From an uncultured Parabacteroides sp. (GTDB lineage: Bacteria > Bacteroidota > Bacteroidia > Bacteroidales > Tannerellaceae), in the NCBI GenBank assembly GCA_900770835.1, contig CAAGLQ010000223.1, positions 1 through 19,915 on the forward strand: a DNA stretch of 19,915 nucleotides, written 5' to 3'. Made by a program: the position numbers and the translations under genes. Below, one piece after another: positions 13,877-19,915 of this stretch. Below the pieces are notes generated by a model that made no database searches, was not told where the DNA came from, and was given only the letters and a program-made list of their open reading frames with translations. Positions within the stretch are counted from its first letter, which is position 1. Each line of letters starts with the position of its first letter.

Positions 13877-15115
13877 ATGTTACAACGATTCATAGACAAT
13901 ACTTTTTATCTGATTTTGTTATTCACCTTGGTATTTGGTGTGATTTTTTACGATAGCACAAAGTATTTTAGTTTCATTGACGAACTTTGTGCCGTTGCAT
14001 TATGTGGACTTTATGCCTATTATATCTTTCATACGCCAAATTGGACTGTTAACAAACTGTTTCTAAAAACTTTAGGTGTTTTTATATTTTATCTTATCTA
14101 TTCATTGTCCATTCATTGTAATACAAAAGCTGCCATATTTTCAGATTTCATTATTCAGATCAAGCCCTATTTGGCTTTTTTTACAGTCTATGCTTTCGCT
14201 CCAAAGCTAAACGAACAAATGAAAAAGAATTGCCAATTTCTTACTTTAGTCTTATCCGGATACCTATTGCTCATAGGATTAACCAATCTATTTGATAAAA
14301 CGATCTTAACAGCATTACTTCATCACCCCTCACGCTTAGCAACCGCATCAACAATATTAGCATTATTATACCTTTATTGTAGCAAATATAGCAAAAAAGA
14401 TAAAATTCTTTTCTTGGCATTATTAAGCATAGGTATTCTCTCTGGACGAACAAAAGCATACGGTTTTTTCGTACTCTCAGCCTTTTTAATTTACTATGTC
14501 AATGACCGTTTCGAGTTAAAATTCAACTTCAAAAACAGCATTATATTCCTTGCCATTTTAGGAGTAATTACTATTGTTGCATGGGAGAAGATTAATCTTT
14601 ATTTTATCCAAGGTGGCTTTGGTGGAGGAAGAGAGACCAACGATCTTTACGCTCGCATGGCACTATACTATTTCTCTTCGTTTGTGATTATGGATTATTT
14701 CCCTTTTGGTTCAGGGTTTTCCACCTATGCAACATTCACGTCTGGTAAGTATTATTCAGCAGTTTACAATCGATACGGAATGGATATTCTATATGGACTA
14801 ACCGAAAAGGATCCTCGATTTATTGCTGACACCTATTATCCGGCTTTAGCGCAGTTTGGAATTATTGGAGTTATCCTCTTTTTTACCTTTTGGATTATAC
14901 TGACCAAAAAAGCATTGAAACTATTTGATCCCAAACAAAACACACATCAATTTATTATCACTATATTAATTATTGGTTTCTTCCTAATTGAATGCACCAG
15001 CGATGCCACTATCACACACAATAGAGGATTGTTCATGATGATGTTGTTGGCATTGGCATTAAAAAGCCTGAAGAACCATTCAAAACAAGAGCCTCATGAG
15101 AGTATTAATTGCTAA
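13877..15115 (+). CDS. O-antigen polymerase/ligase-like polytopic membrane protein (Wzy-like)
   Basis: The product is 412 residues, with about ten hydrophobic helices spread from residue 10 to the C-terminus. One larger polar loop (roughly 245-320) contains GGFGGGRETNDLYARM, FPFGSGFSTYATF and YGMDILYGL. That layout, with glycine- and arginine-rich extracytoplasmic loop motifs such as GRETNDLYAR, is typical of the Wzy/WaaL/ExoQ superfamily. These proteins polymerise or ligate lipid-linked oligosaccharides at the periplasmic face of the inner membrane. Sequence conservation is low in this family, so polymerase versus ligase cannot be decided. An in-frame TTG at 13868 would add three residues; ATG at 13877 is preferred because TTG starts are rare in this group. 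Its last 20 nt overlap the next glycosyltransferase gene. Confidence 0.83.
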   Translation: MLQRFIDNTFYLILLFTLVFGVIFYDSTKYFSFIDELCAVALCGLYAYYIFHTPNWTVNKLFLKTLGVFIFYLIYSLSIHCNTKAAIFSDFIIQIKPYLAFFTVYAFAPKLNEQMKKNCQFLTLVLSGYLLLIGLTNLFDKTILTALLHHPSRLATASTILALLYLYCSKYSKKDKILFLALLSIGILSGRTKAYGFFVLSAFLIYYVNDRFELKFNFKNSIIFLAILGVITIVAWEKINLYFIQGGFGGGRETNDLYARMALYYFSSFVIMDYFPFGSGFSTYATFTSGKYYSAVYNRYGMDILYGLTEKDPRFIADTYYPALAQFGIIGVILFFTFWIILTKKALKLFDPKQNTHQFIITILIIGFFLIECTSDATITHNRGLFMMMLLALALKSLKNHSKQEPHESINC

Positions 15116-16268
15116 CAAGTTTTACTATAATCGTGGAGGAGATTGCATTGCCTCTATCGCATTAGAAACACTACTCAGAGAGCGAGGGCATGAAGTGGCG
15201 TTTTTCAGCATGGCTCATCCCAATAATTTCCAATCAGAATGGACTCCTTTCTTTCCTTCACAAGTTGATTTCCAAGCGAAAGGTTTCTGCAATAAATTAA
15301 GAGCTGCAAACAGAATATTCCATTCTTCCGAGGTGAAAGAAAAGTTCACTTTATTATTGAGAACTTTCAAACCAGATATTCTTCACTTAAACAATATCCA
15401 CTCCCAGCTTTCCCCTCTAATAGGAGAAATAGCACATAAACAAGGGATTAAAGTAATCTGGACACTACACGATTACAAGTTAATATGCCCTAACTATACC
15501 TGTTTGAGAAACGGGATTGTTTGCGAAGATTGCTTACACTACGGACTATCAAATGTATGGAGACACCGATGCATGAAGGATAGTTTGGCTGCCAGTATAT
15601 TAGCTTACCTGGAAGCTACCGTATGGAATAAGAAAAGGCTCATCAGCAACACGGATTATTTCATTGCCCCAAGTGCTTTTTTAGCATCAAAAATGGTTGA
15701 GGGAGGATTCCCTAATATCAAAGTTGCAGTAATACCCAATTACTCCAGTCGTACATTAGCAACAAAGAGACCCCGTAAAAAGGATTATTATTGCTATATA
15801 GGTCGCCTGTCGGAAGAAAAGGGACTTAAAACTCTTATCCATGTAGCCAAGCAAATACCATTTCCATTAATTGTGGTAGGAGACGGTCCCTTGAAAGAAG
15901 AATTGCAAATCCATCATGAAAGCATCGTCTTCACTGGCCACAAAGAATGGTTTGAATTAGAAACAATTATAGCTTCCGCTCGTTTCATGATCATTCCATC
16001 AGAATGGTATGAGAATAATCCTCTATCTGTGATAGAGGCTCTCTCTTTAGGCACTCCAGTCTTAGGTGCCAATATTGGAGGCATACCAGAATTGATCAAC
16101 GAACATAATGGCATGCTATTTGAGGCAGGAAACGCAATTGACATGCGAGAAAAAATAGAGCAAATGTTTAGCAAAACATATAATTATACCGATATTTGCA
16201 CTGCTGCAAGAGAAAAATACTCAGCAGAAAGCTATTATCGTAAATTGATAGAAATCTATGAGCAATAA
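15096..16268 (+). CDS. GT4-family glycosyltransferase
   Basis: The 390-residue protein is a GT-B fold retaining glycosyltransferase acting at the cytoplasmic face of the membrane. The N-terminal acceptor domain (1-185) begins MRVLIANKFYYNRGGDC and contains LHDYKLICPNYTC with a cysteine cluster (131, 136, 143, 146 and 159). This cluster recurs in a subgroup of Bacteroidetes GT4 enzymes and could bind a metal. The C-terminal GT4 domain starts near 230 with YIGRLSEEKGLKTL (234-247). It has VVGDGPLKEEL and the EX7E motif at Glu306 and Glu314 (YENNPLSVIEALSLGTPVLG), which contacts the nucleotide-sugar. The donor and acceptor sugars are unknown. The gene overlaps its neighbours on both sides (20 nt upstream, 11 nt downstream), so translation is probably coupled with the polymerase-like and radical SAM genes. 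Confidence 0.92.
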   Translation: MRVLIANKFYYNRGGDCIASIALETLLRERGHEVAFFSMAHPNNFQSEWTPFFPSQVDFQAKGFCNKLRAANRIFHSSEVKEKFTLLLRTFKPDILHLNNIHSQLSPLIGEIAHKQGIKVIWTLHDYKLICPNYTCLRNGIVCEDCLHYGLSNVWRHRCMKDSLAASILAYLEATVWNKKRLISNTDYFIAPSAFLASKMVEGGFPNIKVAVIPNYSSRTLATKRPRKKDYYCYIGRLSEEKGLKTLIHVAKQIPFPLIVVGDGPLKEELQIHHESIVFTGHKEWFELETIIASARFMIIPSEWYENNPLSVIEALSLGTPVLGANIGGIPELINEHNGMLFEAGNAIDMREKIEQMFSKTYNYTDICTAAREKYSAESYYRKLIEIYEQ

Positions 16269-17325
16269 TATACCCTCACCCACAGATATGTGCATTATCA
16301 CAACGTATCGTTGTCCGATGCGTTGCAAGATGTGTGATATTTGGAACAATCCAACAGAGAAAAGCAAAGAGATTCAACCTAAAGAATTAGAGATACTTCC
16401 GAATGTCAAGTTCGTGAATATTACAGGGGGTGAACCCTTTATTCGAGAAGATTTAGACGAGATTGTAGAAGTTCTTTTCCGCAAATCACCTCGTGTTGTC
16501 ATCTCTACATCCGGCTGGTTTGAAGATCGTGTCATTCGTTTAGCCGAAAAATTCCCTAAGATTGGTATTCGTATTAGCATAGAAGGACTCTCACAGAAAA
16601 ACGATGAGTTACGAGGTCGCGATGGTGGTTTTGACAAAGGATTAAGAACTCTACTCACCCTCAAAGAGATGGGAGTGAAAGATATTGGTTTTGGTATCAC
16701 TGTTTCTAACAGCAATTCCAAAGACATGCTCTCGCTTTACCATTTAGCGAAACAACTTCATTTGGAGTTCGCTACTGCGGCTTTCCACAACTCTTATTAC
16801 TTCCATAAATATGATAATCAAATCACGAATAAGGAAGAAGTTATCTCCAACTTTGAAGAGTTGATCGCATTACAGCTGAATGAGAACTCTCCAAAATCAT
16901 GGTTCAGGGCGTTCTTTAACAATGGATTGATAAACTATATTGAAGGCAACCGCCGAATGCTTCCTTGCGAAGCAGGTTTAATAAATTTCTTTGTTGATCC
17001 TTATGGAGATATTTATCCTTGCAATGGTCTGGAAGAGCAATTCTGGAAAGAGAGTATGGGCAACATCCGTACTGTAAGCCATTTCAACGAAATATGGGAG
17101 AGTGCACAAGCAGAACGAGTCAGGGCGTTGGTGCGTAAGTGTCCCAAAAATTGTTGGATGGTAGGAACAGCCTCGCCTGTCATGAAAAAGTATATCCGGC
17201 ATCCGTTAGGCTGGGTGATAAAGAACAAGCTGAACAGTGTGCTGAATAAACCTTTAAATCTGGAACGCAAGTGGTATGATGTTGGCCAAGATCCTGAACA
17301 GGGCAATTTACAAAAGACTAAATAA
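16258..17325 (+). CDS. Radical SAM protein with SPASM/twitch-like C-terminal cysteines
   Basis: The 355-residue protein carries the radical SAM cluster motif CPMRCKMC (Cys19, Cys23, Cys26), which holds the [4Fe-4S] cluster that cleaves S-adenosylmethionine. GGEP (57-60) contributes to SAM binding, and RISIEG (105-110) and GFGITVSNSN (144-153) are later barrel strands. Four further cysteines at 237, 255, 295 and 299, with the typical FVDPYGDIYPCNG context (245-257), indicate an auxiliary cluster of the SPASM or twitch type. Such proteins modify peptides, proteins or sugars. No small precursor peptide is evident beside it. It overlaps the upstream glycosyltransferase by 11 nt and lies 8 nt before another, so a role in modifying a sugar, lipid-linked intermediate or aglycone of this locus is likely, but the reaction is unknown. 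Confidence 0.9.
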   Translation: MSNNIPSPTDMCIITTYRCPMRCKMCDIWNNPTEKSKEIQPKELEILPNVKFVNITGGEPFIREDLDEIVEVLFRKSPRVVISTSGWFEDRVIRLAEKFPKIGIRISIEGLSQKNDELRGRDGGFDKGLRTLLTLKEMGVKDIGFGITVSNSNSKDMLSLYHLAKQLHLEFATAAFHNSYYFHKYDNQITNKEEVISNFEELIALQLNENSPKSWFRAFFNNGLINYIEGNRRMLPCEAGLINFFVDPYGDIYPCNGLEEQFWKESMGNIRTVSHFNEIWESAQAERVRALVRKCPKNCWMVGTASPVMKKYIRHPLGWVIKNKLNSVLNKPLNLERKWYDVGQDPEQGNLQKTK

Positions 17326-17333
17326 AGAAACGC

Positions 17334-18455
17334 ATGAGAATTGTCGCAGTAGGTCTTCGAGGTTTTCCAAACATTCAAGGTGGAATTGAGACGCATTGTG
17401 AGGAACTATACCCCCGCATTGCGGCATTAGGGCATGAAGTAATTGTGGTGAGGAGATGTGGATTCGTAAAAGAGAATCCCCCTCTGTCCTCCTATAAAGG
17501 TGTCAAATTTAAAGATATCAATTCCCCCTTTATTATTGGTTTAGAAGCAGCTATCCATACGTTTAAAGGTATTTGGTTCGCAAAGAAAGCGCATGCCGAC
17601 ATTGTCCATGTGCACGCAATTGGTCCTGCGATCTGCATTCCTTTCGCCAAACTACTGGGATTAAAGATAGTCATGACACATCATGGTCCAGACTATGATA
17701 GAGAGAAATGGGGATTCTTTGCCAAAACGGTACTTCGATTAGGTGAATTTTTCACTGCGTCAATGGCAAATGATGTGATCGCAATTTCTACCGTTATTAC
17801 AAATATTCTTAAAAACAAATATAAACGCACAACCCGAGTGCATTTAATCTATAATGGTATAACAGCTTTTCCAAAGACCAATGGAAATACTGACTATTTA
17901 GACTCATTAGGAATCACTCCGGGGAACTATATTCTTGCTGTTGGACGTTTCGTGGAAGAAAAACGATTTGATAGATTAATCGAAGCCTACATTAGGCTCA
18001 AACGACCAGAAATAAAATTAGTTATCGCAGGAAATGCAGATTATGAAACCTCTTATTGCTGTTCATTAAAAGATTTCGCACAGGAAAACCAAGTTATCCT
18101 TACAGGTGTAGTTAAAGGTGTCAAATTAGCGGAACTCTATCAAAATACCGCTCTATTTGTCTTGCCATCATCACATGAGGGATTGCCCATCACTTTATTA
18201 GAAGCGATGAGTTTCCAGCGGAAAGTATTAGCAAGCGATATACCCGCAAACAAAGCTGTCCAACTTCCTAATGCCAACTATTTCCAACTGAATAATCTAC
18301 AAGATTTCATTGATCGAATGGCAGCTTTGCTCGATAACGGACAAGAGAGCCAATCCTACAATTTAACGAAATACAACTGGGATCATATCGCCCTGCAAGT
18401 CGTTTCCGTATATGAAGAATGCGCAAAGGGTTGCAGAAAAAGAATCCAAACATAA
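17334..18455 (+). CDS. GT4-family glycosyltransferase (DUF1972/rhamnosyltransferase-like N-terminus)
   Basis: The 373-residue protein is a second GT-B enzyme. The N-terminus GLRGFPNIQGGIETHCEEL (7-25) matches the G-x-R-G-x-P-x3-G-G-x-E-T signature of the DUF1972-type domain found in rhamnosyl- and related glycosyltransferases. VHVHAIGPA (91-99) and MTHHGPDYDREKW (114-126) complete the acceptor half. The GT4 half has AVGRFVEEKRFDRLIEAY (202-219), LVIAGNADYE, and the EX7E motif at Glu282 and Glu290 (HEGLPITLLEAMSF). It should transfer a sugar from a nucleotide donor to the growing lipid-linked oligosaccharide; which sugar is unknown. It is the last gene of the operon. The DNA remains AT-rich and the product carries several scattered cysteines (42, 101, 242, 243) with no known role. 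Confidence 0.92.
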   Translation: MRIVAVGLRGFPNIQGGIETHCEELYPRIAALGHEVIVVRRCGFVKENPPLSSYKGVKFKDINSPFIIGLEAAIHTFKGIWFAKKAHADIVHVHAIGPAICIPFAKLLGLKIVMTHHGPDYDREKWGFFAKTVLRLGEFFTASMANDVIAISTVITNILKNKYKRTTRVHLIYNGITAFPKTNGNTDYLDSLGITPGNYILAVGRFVEEKRFDRLIEAYIRLKRPEIKLVIAGNADYETSYCCSLKDFAQENQVILTGVVKGVKLAELYQNTALFVLPSSHEGLPITLLEAMSFQRKVLASDIPANKAVQLPNANYFQLNNLQDFIDRMAALLDNGQESQSYNLTKYNWDHIALQVVSVYEECAKGCRKRIQT

Positions 18456-18657
18456 AAAAATGATATCCTTTTCCTCAACATCTTTGTCAATCCCCGAATA
18501 GGTCAGCCTATAACCGTGAGAGGATATACGTATTATGCACGTCTACTATCAAGGAAGTAGGTCGTTTGCCTATGGATTGCGAATAGAGTCCTTTTCCTAT
18601 GGAAAAGAATACAGAAATCATTATTAAGATCTTAAAAACATTAATAATCCATAAATT

Positions 18658-18699
18658 ACCACCACGCTATAAGGTGGTGGTAGCGTTTTTGCAAACGCT
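18658..18699 (+). terminator. Two tandem hairpins, probable terminator or attenuator
   Basis: The first stem pairs ACCACCAC (18658-18665) with GTGGTGGT (18674-18681) around an eight-base loop. The second pairs AGCGTTT (18682-18688) with AAACGCT (18693-18699) around a four-base loop, and its left arm supplies a short T run after the first stem. They lie 200 nt beyond the last glycosyltransferase gene. The preceding 18456-18657 stretch holds no gene that I can support, only a 10-base direct repeat (TCCTTTTCCT at 18466 and 18589) and a small CTTTTCC/GGAAAAG hairpin at 18591-18607. Confidence 0.6.
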
Positions 18700-18719
18700 G
18701 TTCATTTGTAGTATATTTA
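18688..18719 (+). promoter_or_regulatory. Promoter of the Lin1244-like gene (TTTG-20 nt-TATATTTA)
   Basis: TTTG at 18688-18691 and TATATTTA at 18712-18719 (one mismatch to TAnnTTTG) are separated by 20 nt, within the 19-21 typical of Bacteroidetes promoters. The -33 element lies inside the second hairpin. The leader before the ATG at 18754 would be about 28 nt. Confidence 0.55.
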
Positions 18720-18753
18720 CGGGTGTAAGTTTCACGAAATAATTGAATGGATT

Positions 18754-19173
18754 ATGAGATGGATTAAAATTCATGGCAACATGCTGTCAGACGACAGGTT
18801 GCAGCTTTTATTCAAAGAACAGCGGTTCGCTGGTATTGGCCTTTATTTCTTTGTGCTCCTACTAGTAGAATGCCAAGGAGAGGGTGCCATTGCCTATGGC
18901 CAATTGGAAGGAGCCATTCCAAACTTTACCTCTCGAAATCGACTGCTCAAGTTGATCTGTGACTACAACCTCTTTGTACGCACAGAGACAGGTTTGATCT
19001 TAAGCGTAGATCCCATCCCCGGTTACATGCCAGAAGAGATGAAAAAGCTACGCCATTTGGATATCACAGACGCTGTTTCTCGTGCGCGCGTGTCCGTGCG
19101 ATCGGGCGTACCCGCACGTCCGTGCGCGGGCGATACATGCGCGGGCAAAAAAGAGAAGAATAGAAAAGAATAG
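18754..19173 (+). CDS. Lin1244/DUF4373-like N-terminal domain protein, possibly truncated
   Basis: This 139-residue protein begins MRWIKIHGNMLSDDRLQLLF and continues LYFFVLLLVECQGEGAI and SRNRLLKLICDYNLFV. The WxKxH start and the pattern of short helices resemble the Lin1244/DUF4373-like N-terminal domain of Gram-positive phage replisome proteins. Relatives are common in Bacteroides, often near capsule loci or mobile DNA, and their role there is unknown. From about residue 107 the sequence becomes low-complexity (RARVSVRSGVPARPCAGDTC), encoded by a GC-rich repetitive tract. It then ends in KKEKNRKE within a purine-rich repeat. Homologous proteins are, as I recall, often longer, so this one may be cut short by a frameshift in the repeat; the +1 frame stays open to 19303. 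I would treat the family call as moderate. Confidence 0.6.
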   Translation: MRWIKIHGNMLSDDRLQLLFKEQRFAGIGLYFFVLLLVECQGEGAIAYGQLEGAIPNFTSRNRLLKLICDYNLFVRTETGLILSVDPIPGYMPEEMKKLRHLDITDAVSRARVSVRSGVPARPCAGDTCAGKKEKNRKE

Positions 19174-19186
19174 AGTAGAGAAGAAT
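19080..19186 (+). repeat. GC-rich low-complexity tract followed by purine-rich repeat
   Basis: Positions 19080-19146 are dense in CGTGCG, GTCCGTGCG (twice) and GCGCGGGC (twice), in sharp contrast with the AT-rich surroundings. From 19147 the strand is almost pure A/G with repeated AGAATAG/AGAGTAG-like units and several TAG triplets. The Lin1244-like reading frame ends here. Confidence 0.6.
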
Positions 19187-19354
19187 GCAGAACATTACCA
19201 ATCTCTTGACTCCGTCATTACTAATGACCAGATGCAGGGATTAATAATGCCTATTCCATATCGTCTGCAGAGACACCTATTTTTTGAAAAGCATGGACAA
19301 TGAGAATAGGTACTGGAATAGCCGGAGGAGATAACCATCAAAAAAGGAGAAGTT

Positions 19355-19576
19355 ATGAACAAGATCAAGCAAATACCCTATGGTGTAGCCTACTTCGTGT
19401 CGGTCAAGGAAAGGAATTTGTACTATGCCGATAAGACGATGTTCTTGCAGGAGACTGCATCTATCATGTATGCTAACTGGTACTGCAGTTCAATCCTATA
19501 TCAGTACAAGACAAAGCAGAAAAATGGCTATCAAAAGCCTACGGAAGTGAATAACTTACGGCTGTTCGAACCGTAA
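19355..19576 (+). pseudogene. Truncated AAA-ATPase-like (DUF1703-type) protein remnant
   Basis: The first ~37 residues (MNKIKQIPYGVAYFVSVKER, then NLYYADKTMFLQETA) match the characteristic N-terminus of the AAA-ATPase-like / PD-(D/E)XK family abundant in Bacteroidales, which normally starts with an IPYG...YYVDKT...L pattern. Intact members are about 500 residues long and continue into an RPRRFGKS-type P-loop. Here that block is absent; after about residue 38 the 73-residue frame becomes unrecognisable and stops. An AAGGAG ribosome-binding site (19344-19349) still precedes the ATG. I read this as a 5' gene remnant left by deletion or recombination. The 181 bases between the Lin1244-like stop and this start hold no other gene that I can support. 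Confidence 0.7.
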
Positions 19577-19630
19577 GCTTACGGCTTCCAAAACCACAAG
19601 CTTGCGAGTTAGGGTAGTCGCAAGCTTACG
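19555..19630. repeat. Cluster of inverted and direct repeats (REP-like palindromes)
   Basis: CTTACGG (19555-19561) pairs with CCGTAAG (19571-19577). AAGCTTGCGA (19598-19607) pairs perfectly with TCGCAAGCTT (19618-19627) across a ten-base loop. CAAGCTTGCGAGTT and CAAGCTTACGAGTT are 14-base direct repeats with one difference, and AAGCTT occurs three times within about 55 bases. The cluster sits directly after the gene remnant and resembles a dispersed intergenic (REP-type) element. No transposase is present in the window. Confidence 0.6.
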
Positions 19631-19915
19631 AGTTGCAGAGATATTAGTTTATGTGTTGCAACGTAGCACTGCAATATTAAAGCCACAAATAATATACCCC
19701 TAAACCACAAAAACACATAATATATCATTGATTTCACAAAATCATGGCATTGTCCATAGAACTGCAATAAAAGAGGTATCAAAAGAATCAATAGTATACA
19801 TAGGGATATTCAGTTAATGTATTGAATTTTTAACCGGGGAAAGGCCCGTGAAGGTTGTATATCGGTGTGGTTTTGAATTTGCCGGCAAATTTTCAGTTCT
19901 CAGCGCATGAAACAG
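19631..19915. other. AT-rich tail with no supported gene
   Basis: No reading frame here has recognisable coding character. The only structures seen are a short TTGCA...TGCAA inverted repeat near 19651-19672 and a 16-base palindrome at 19876-19891. The region may be the leader of a gene lying beyond the window or the edge of a mobile element. Confidence 0.5.
19876..19891. repeat. Perfect 16-bp palindrome AATTTGCCGGCAAATT
   Basis: The sequence equals its own reverse complement over 16 bases and is flanked by T-rich DNA. It could be a dimeric regulator's operator, a recombination site or chance; nothing else in the window shares it. Confidence 0.55.

Noticed and set aside
18456..18753. Small RNA or riboswitch after the last glycosyltransferase
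   Set aside because: Apart from short hairpins and a 10-base direct repeat I see no known riboswitch or RNA fold; the tandem hairpins are better read as a terminator or promoter element.
19609..19791. Minus-strand frame of 60 codons in the geneless tail
   Set aside because: It is short, begins from AT-rich DNA, overlaps the repeat cluster and has no recognisable protein features.

Overview
The window looks like chromosomal DNA from a Bacteroidales bacterium, most likely Parabacteroides or a close relative. I infer this from exact or near-exact TAnnTTTG -7 boxes in front of many genes, the rarity of Shine-Dalgarno sequences, and the families present: a Bacteroides-type KDG kinase, a YtxH/holin-like pair, GH43, and a Lin1244-like protein next to a polysaccharide locus. 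No tRNA, rRNA, CRISPR array, integrase or intact insertion sequence was seen.

Positions 1-5400 (minus strand) are ordinary housekeeping. They hold the start of a 2-keto-3-deoxygluconate kinase; glyceraldehyde-3-phosphate dehydrogenase with a clear terminator; a three-gene set (YtxH-like, holin-like membrane protein, uncharacterised protein) in which the last two overlap; ribosomal protein L11 methyltransferase; and a sulfur-handling operon (MoeB/ThiF-like adenylyltransferase, DsrE-like protein, TusA-like carrier). A secreted GH43 glycosidase follows on the plus strand (5491-7032).

Positions 7020-12392 (minus strand) encode three tightly overlapping genes with the architecture of an MksF-MksE-MksB (JetA-JetB-JetC) SMC-like complex. 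The large ATPase has intact Walker A, signature and Walker B motifs. No JetD/MksG nuclease gene lies next to it, so it is either a condensin without the plasmid-cutting subunit or a Wadjet variant whose effector is elsewhere. Its 3' end overlaps the GH43 gene by 13 bp, tail to tail.

Positions 12618-18455 (plus strand) are an AT-richer five-gene operon: a lipoprotein metallophosphoesterase, a Wzy/ligase-like membrane protein, a GT4 glycosyltransferase, a radical SAM protein with extra C-terminal cysteines, and a second GT4 glycosyltransferase. It looks like a small acquired surface-polysaccharide locus that includes an unusual radical SAM step. No flippase, initiating sugar-phosphate transferase or UpxY-type antiterminator is visible, so it probably depends on genes elsewhere.

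Positions 18456-19915 are a decayed or mobile-looking tail: tandem hairpins and a promoter, a Lin1244/DUF4373-like gene ending in a GC-rich low-complexity tract, the N-terminal remnant of an AAA-ATPase-like (DUF1703-type) protein, a cluster of REP-like inverted repeats and a 16-bp palindrome. The strongest candidates for follow-up are the nuclease-less MksBEF operon and the radical SAM protein in the glycan operon.
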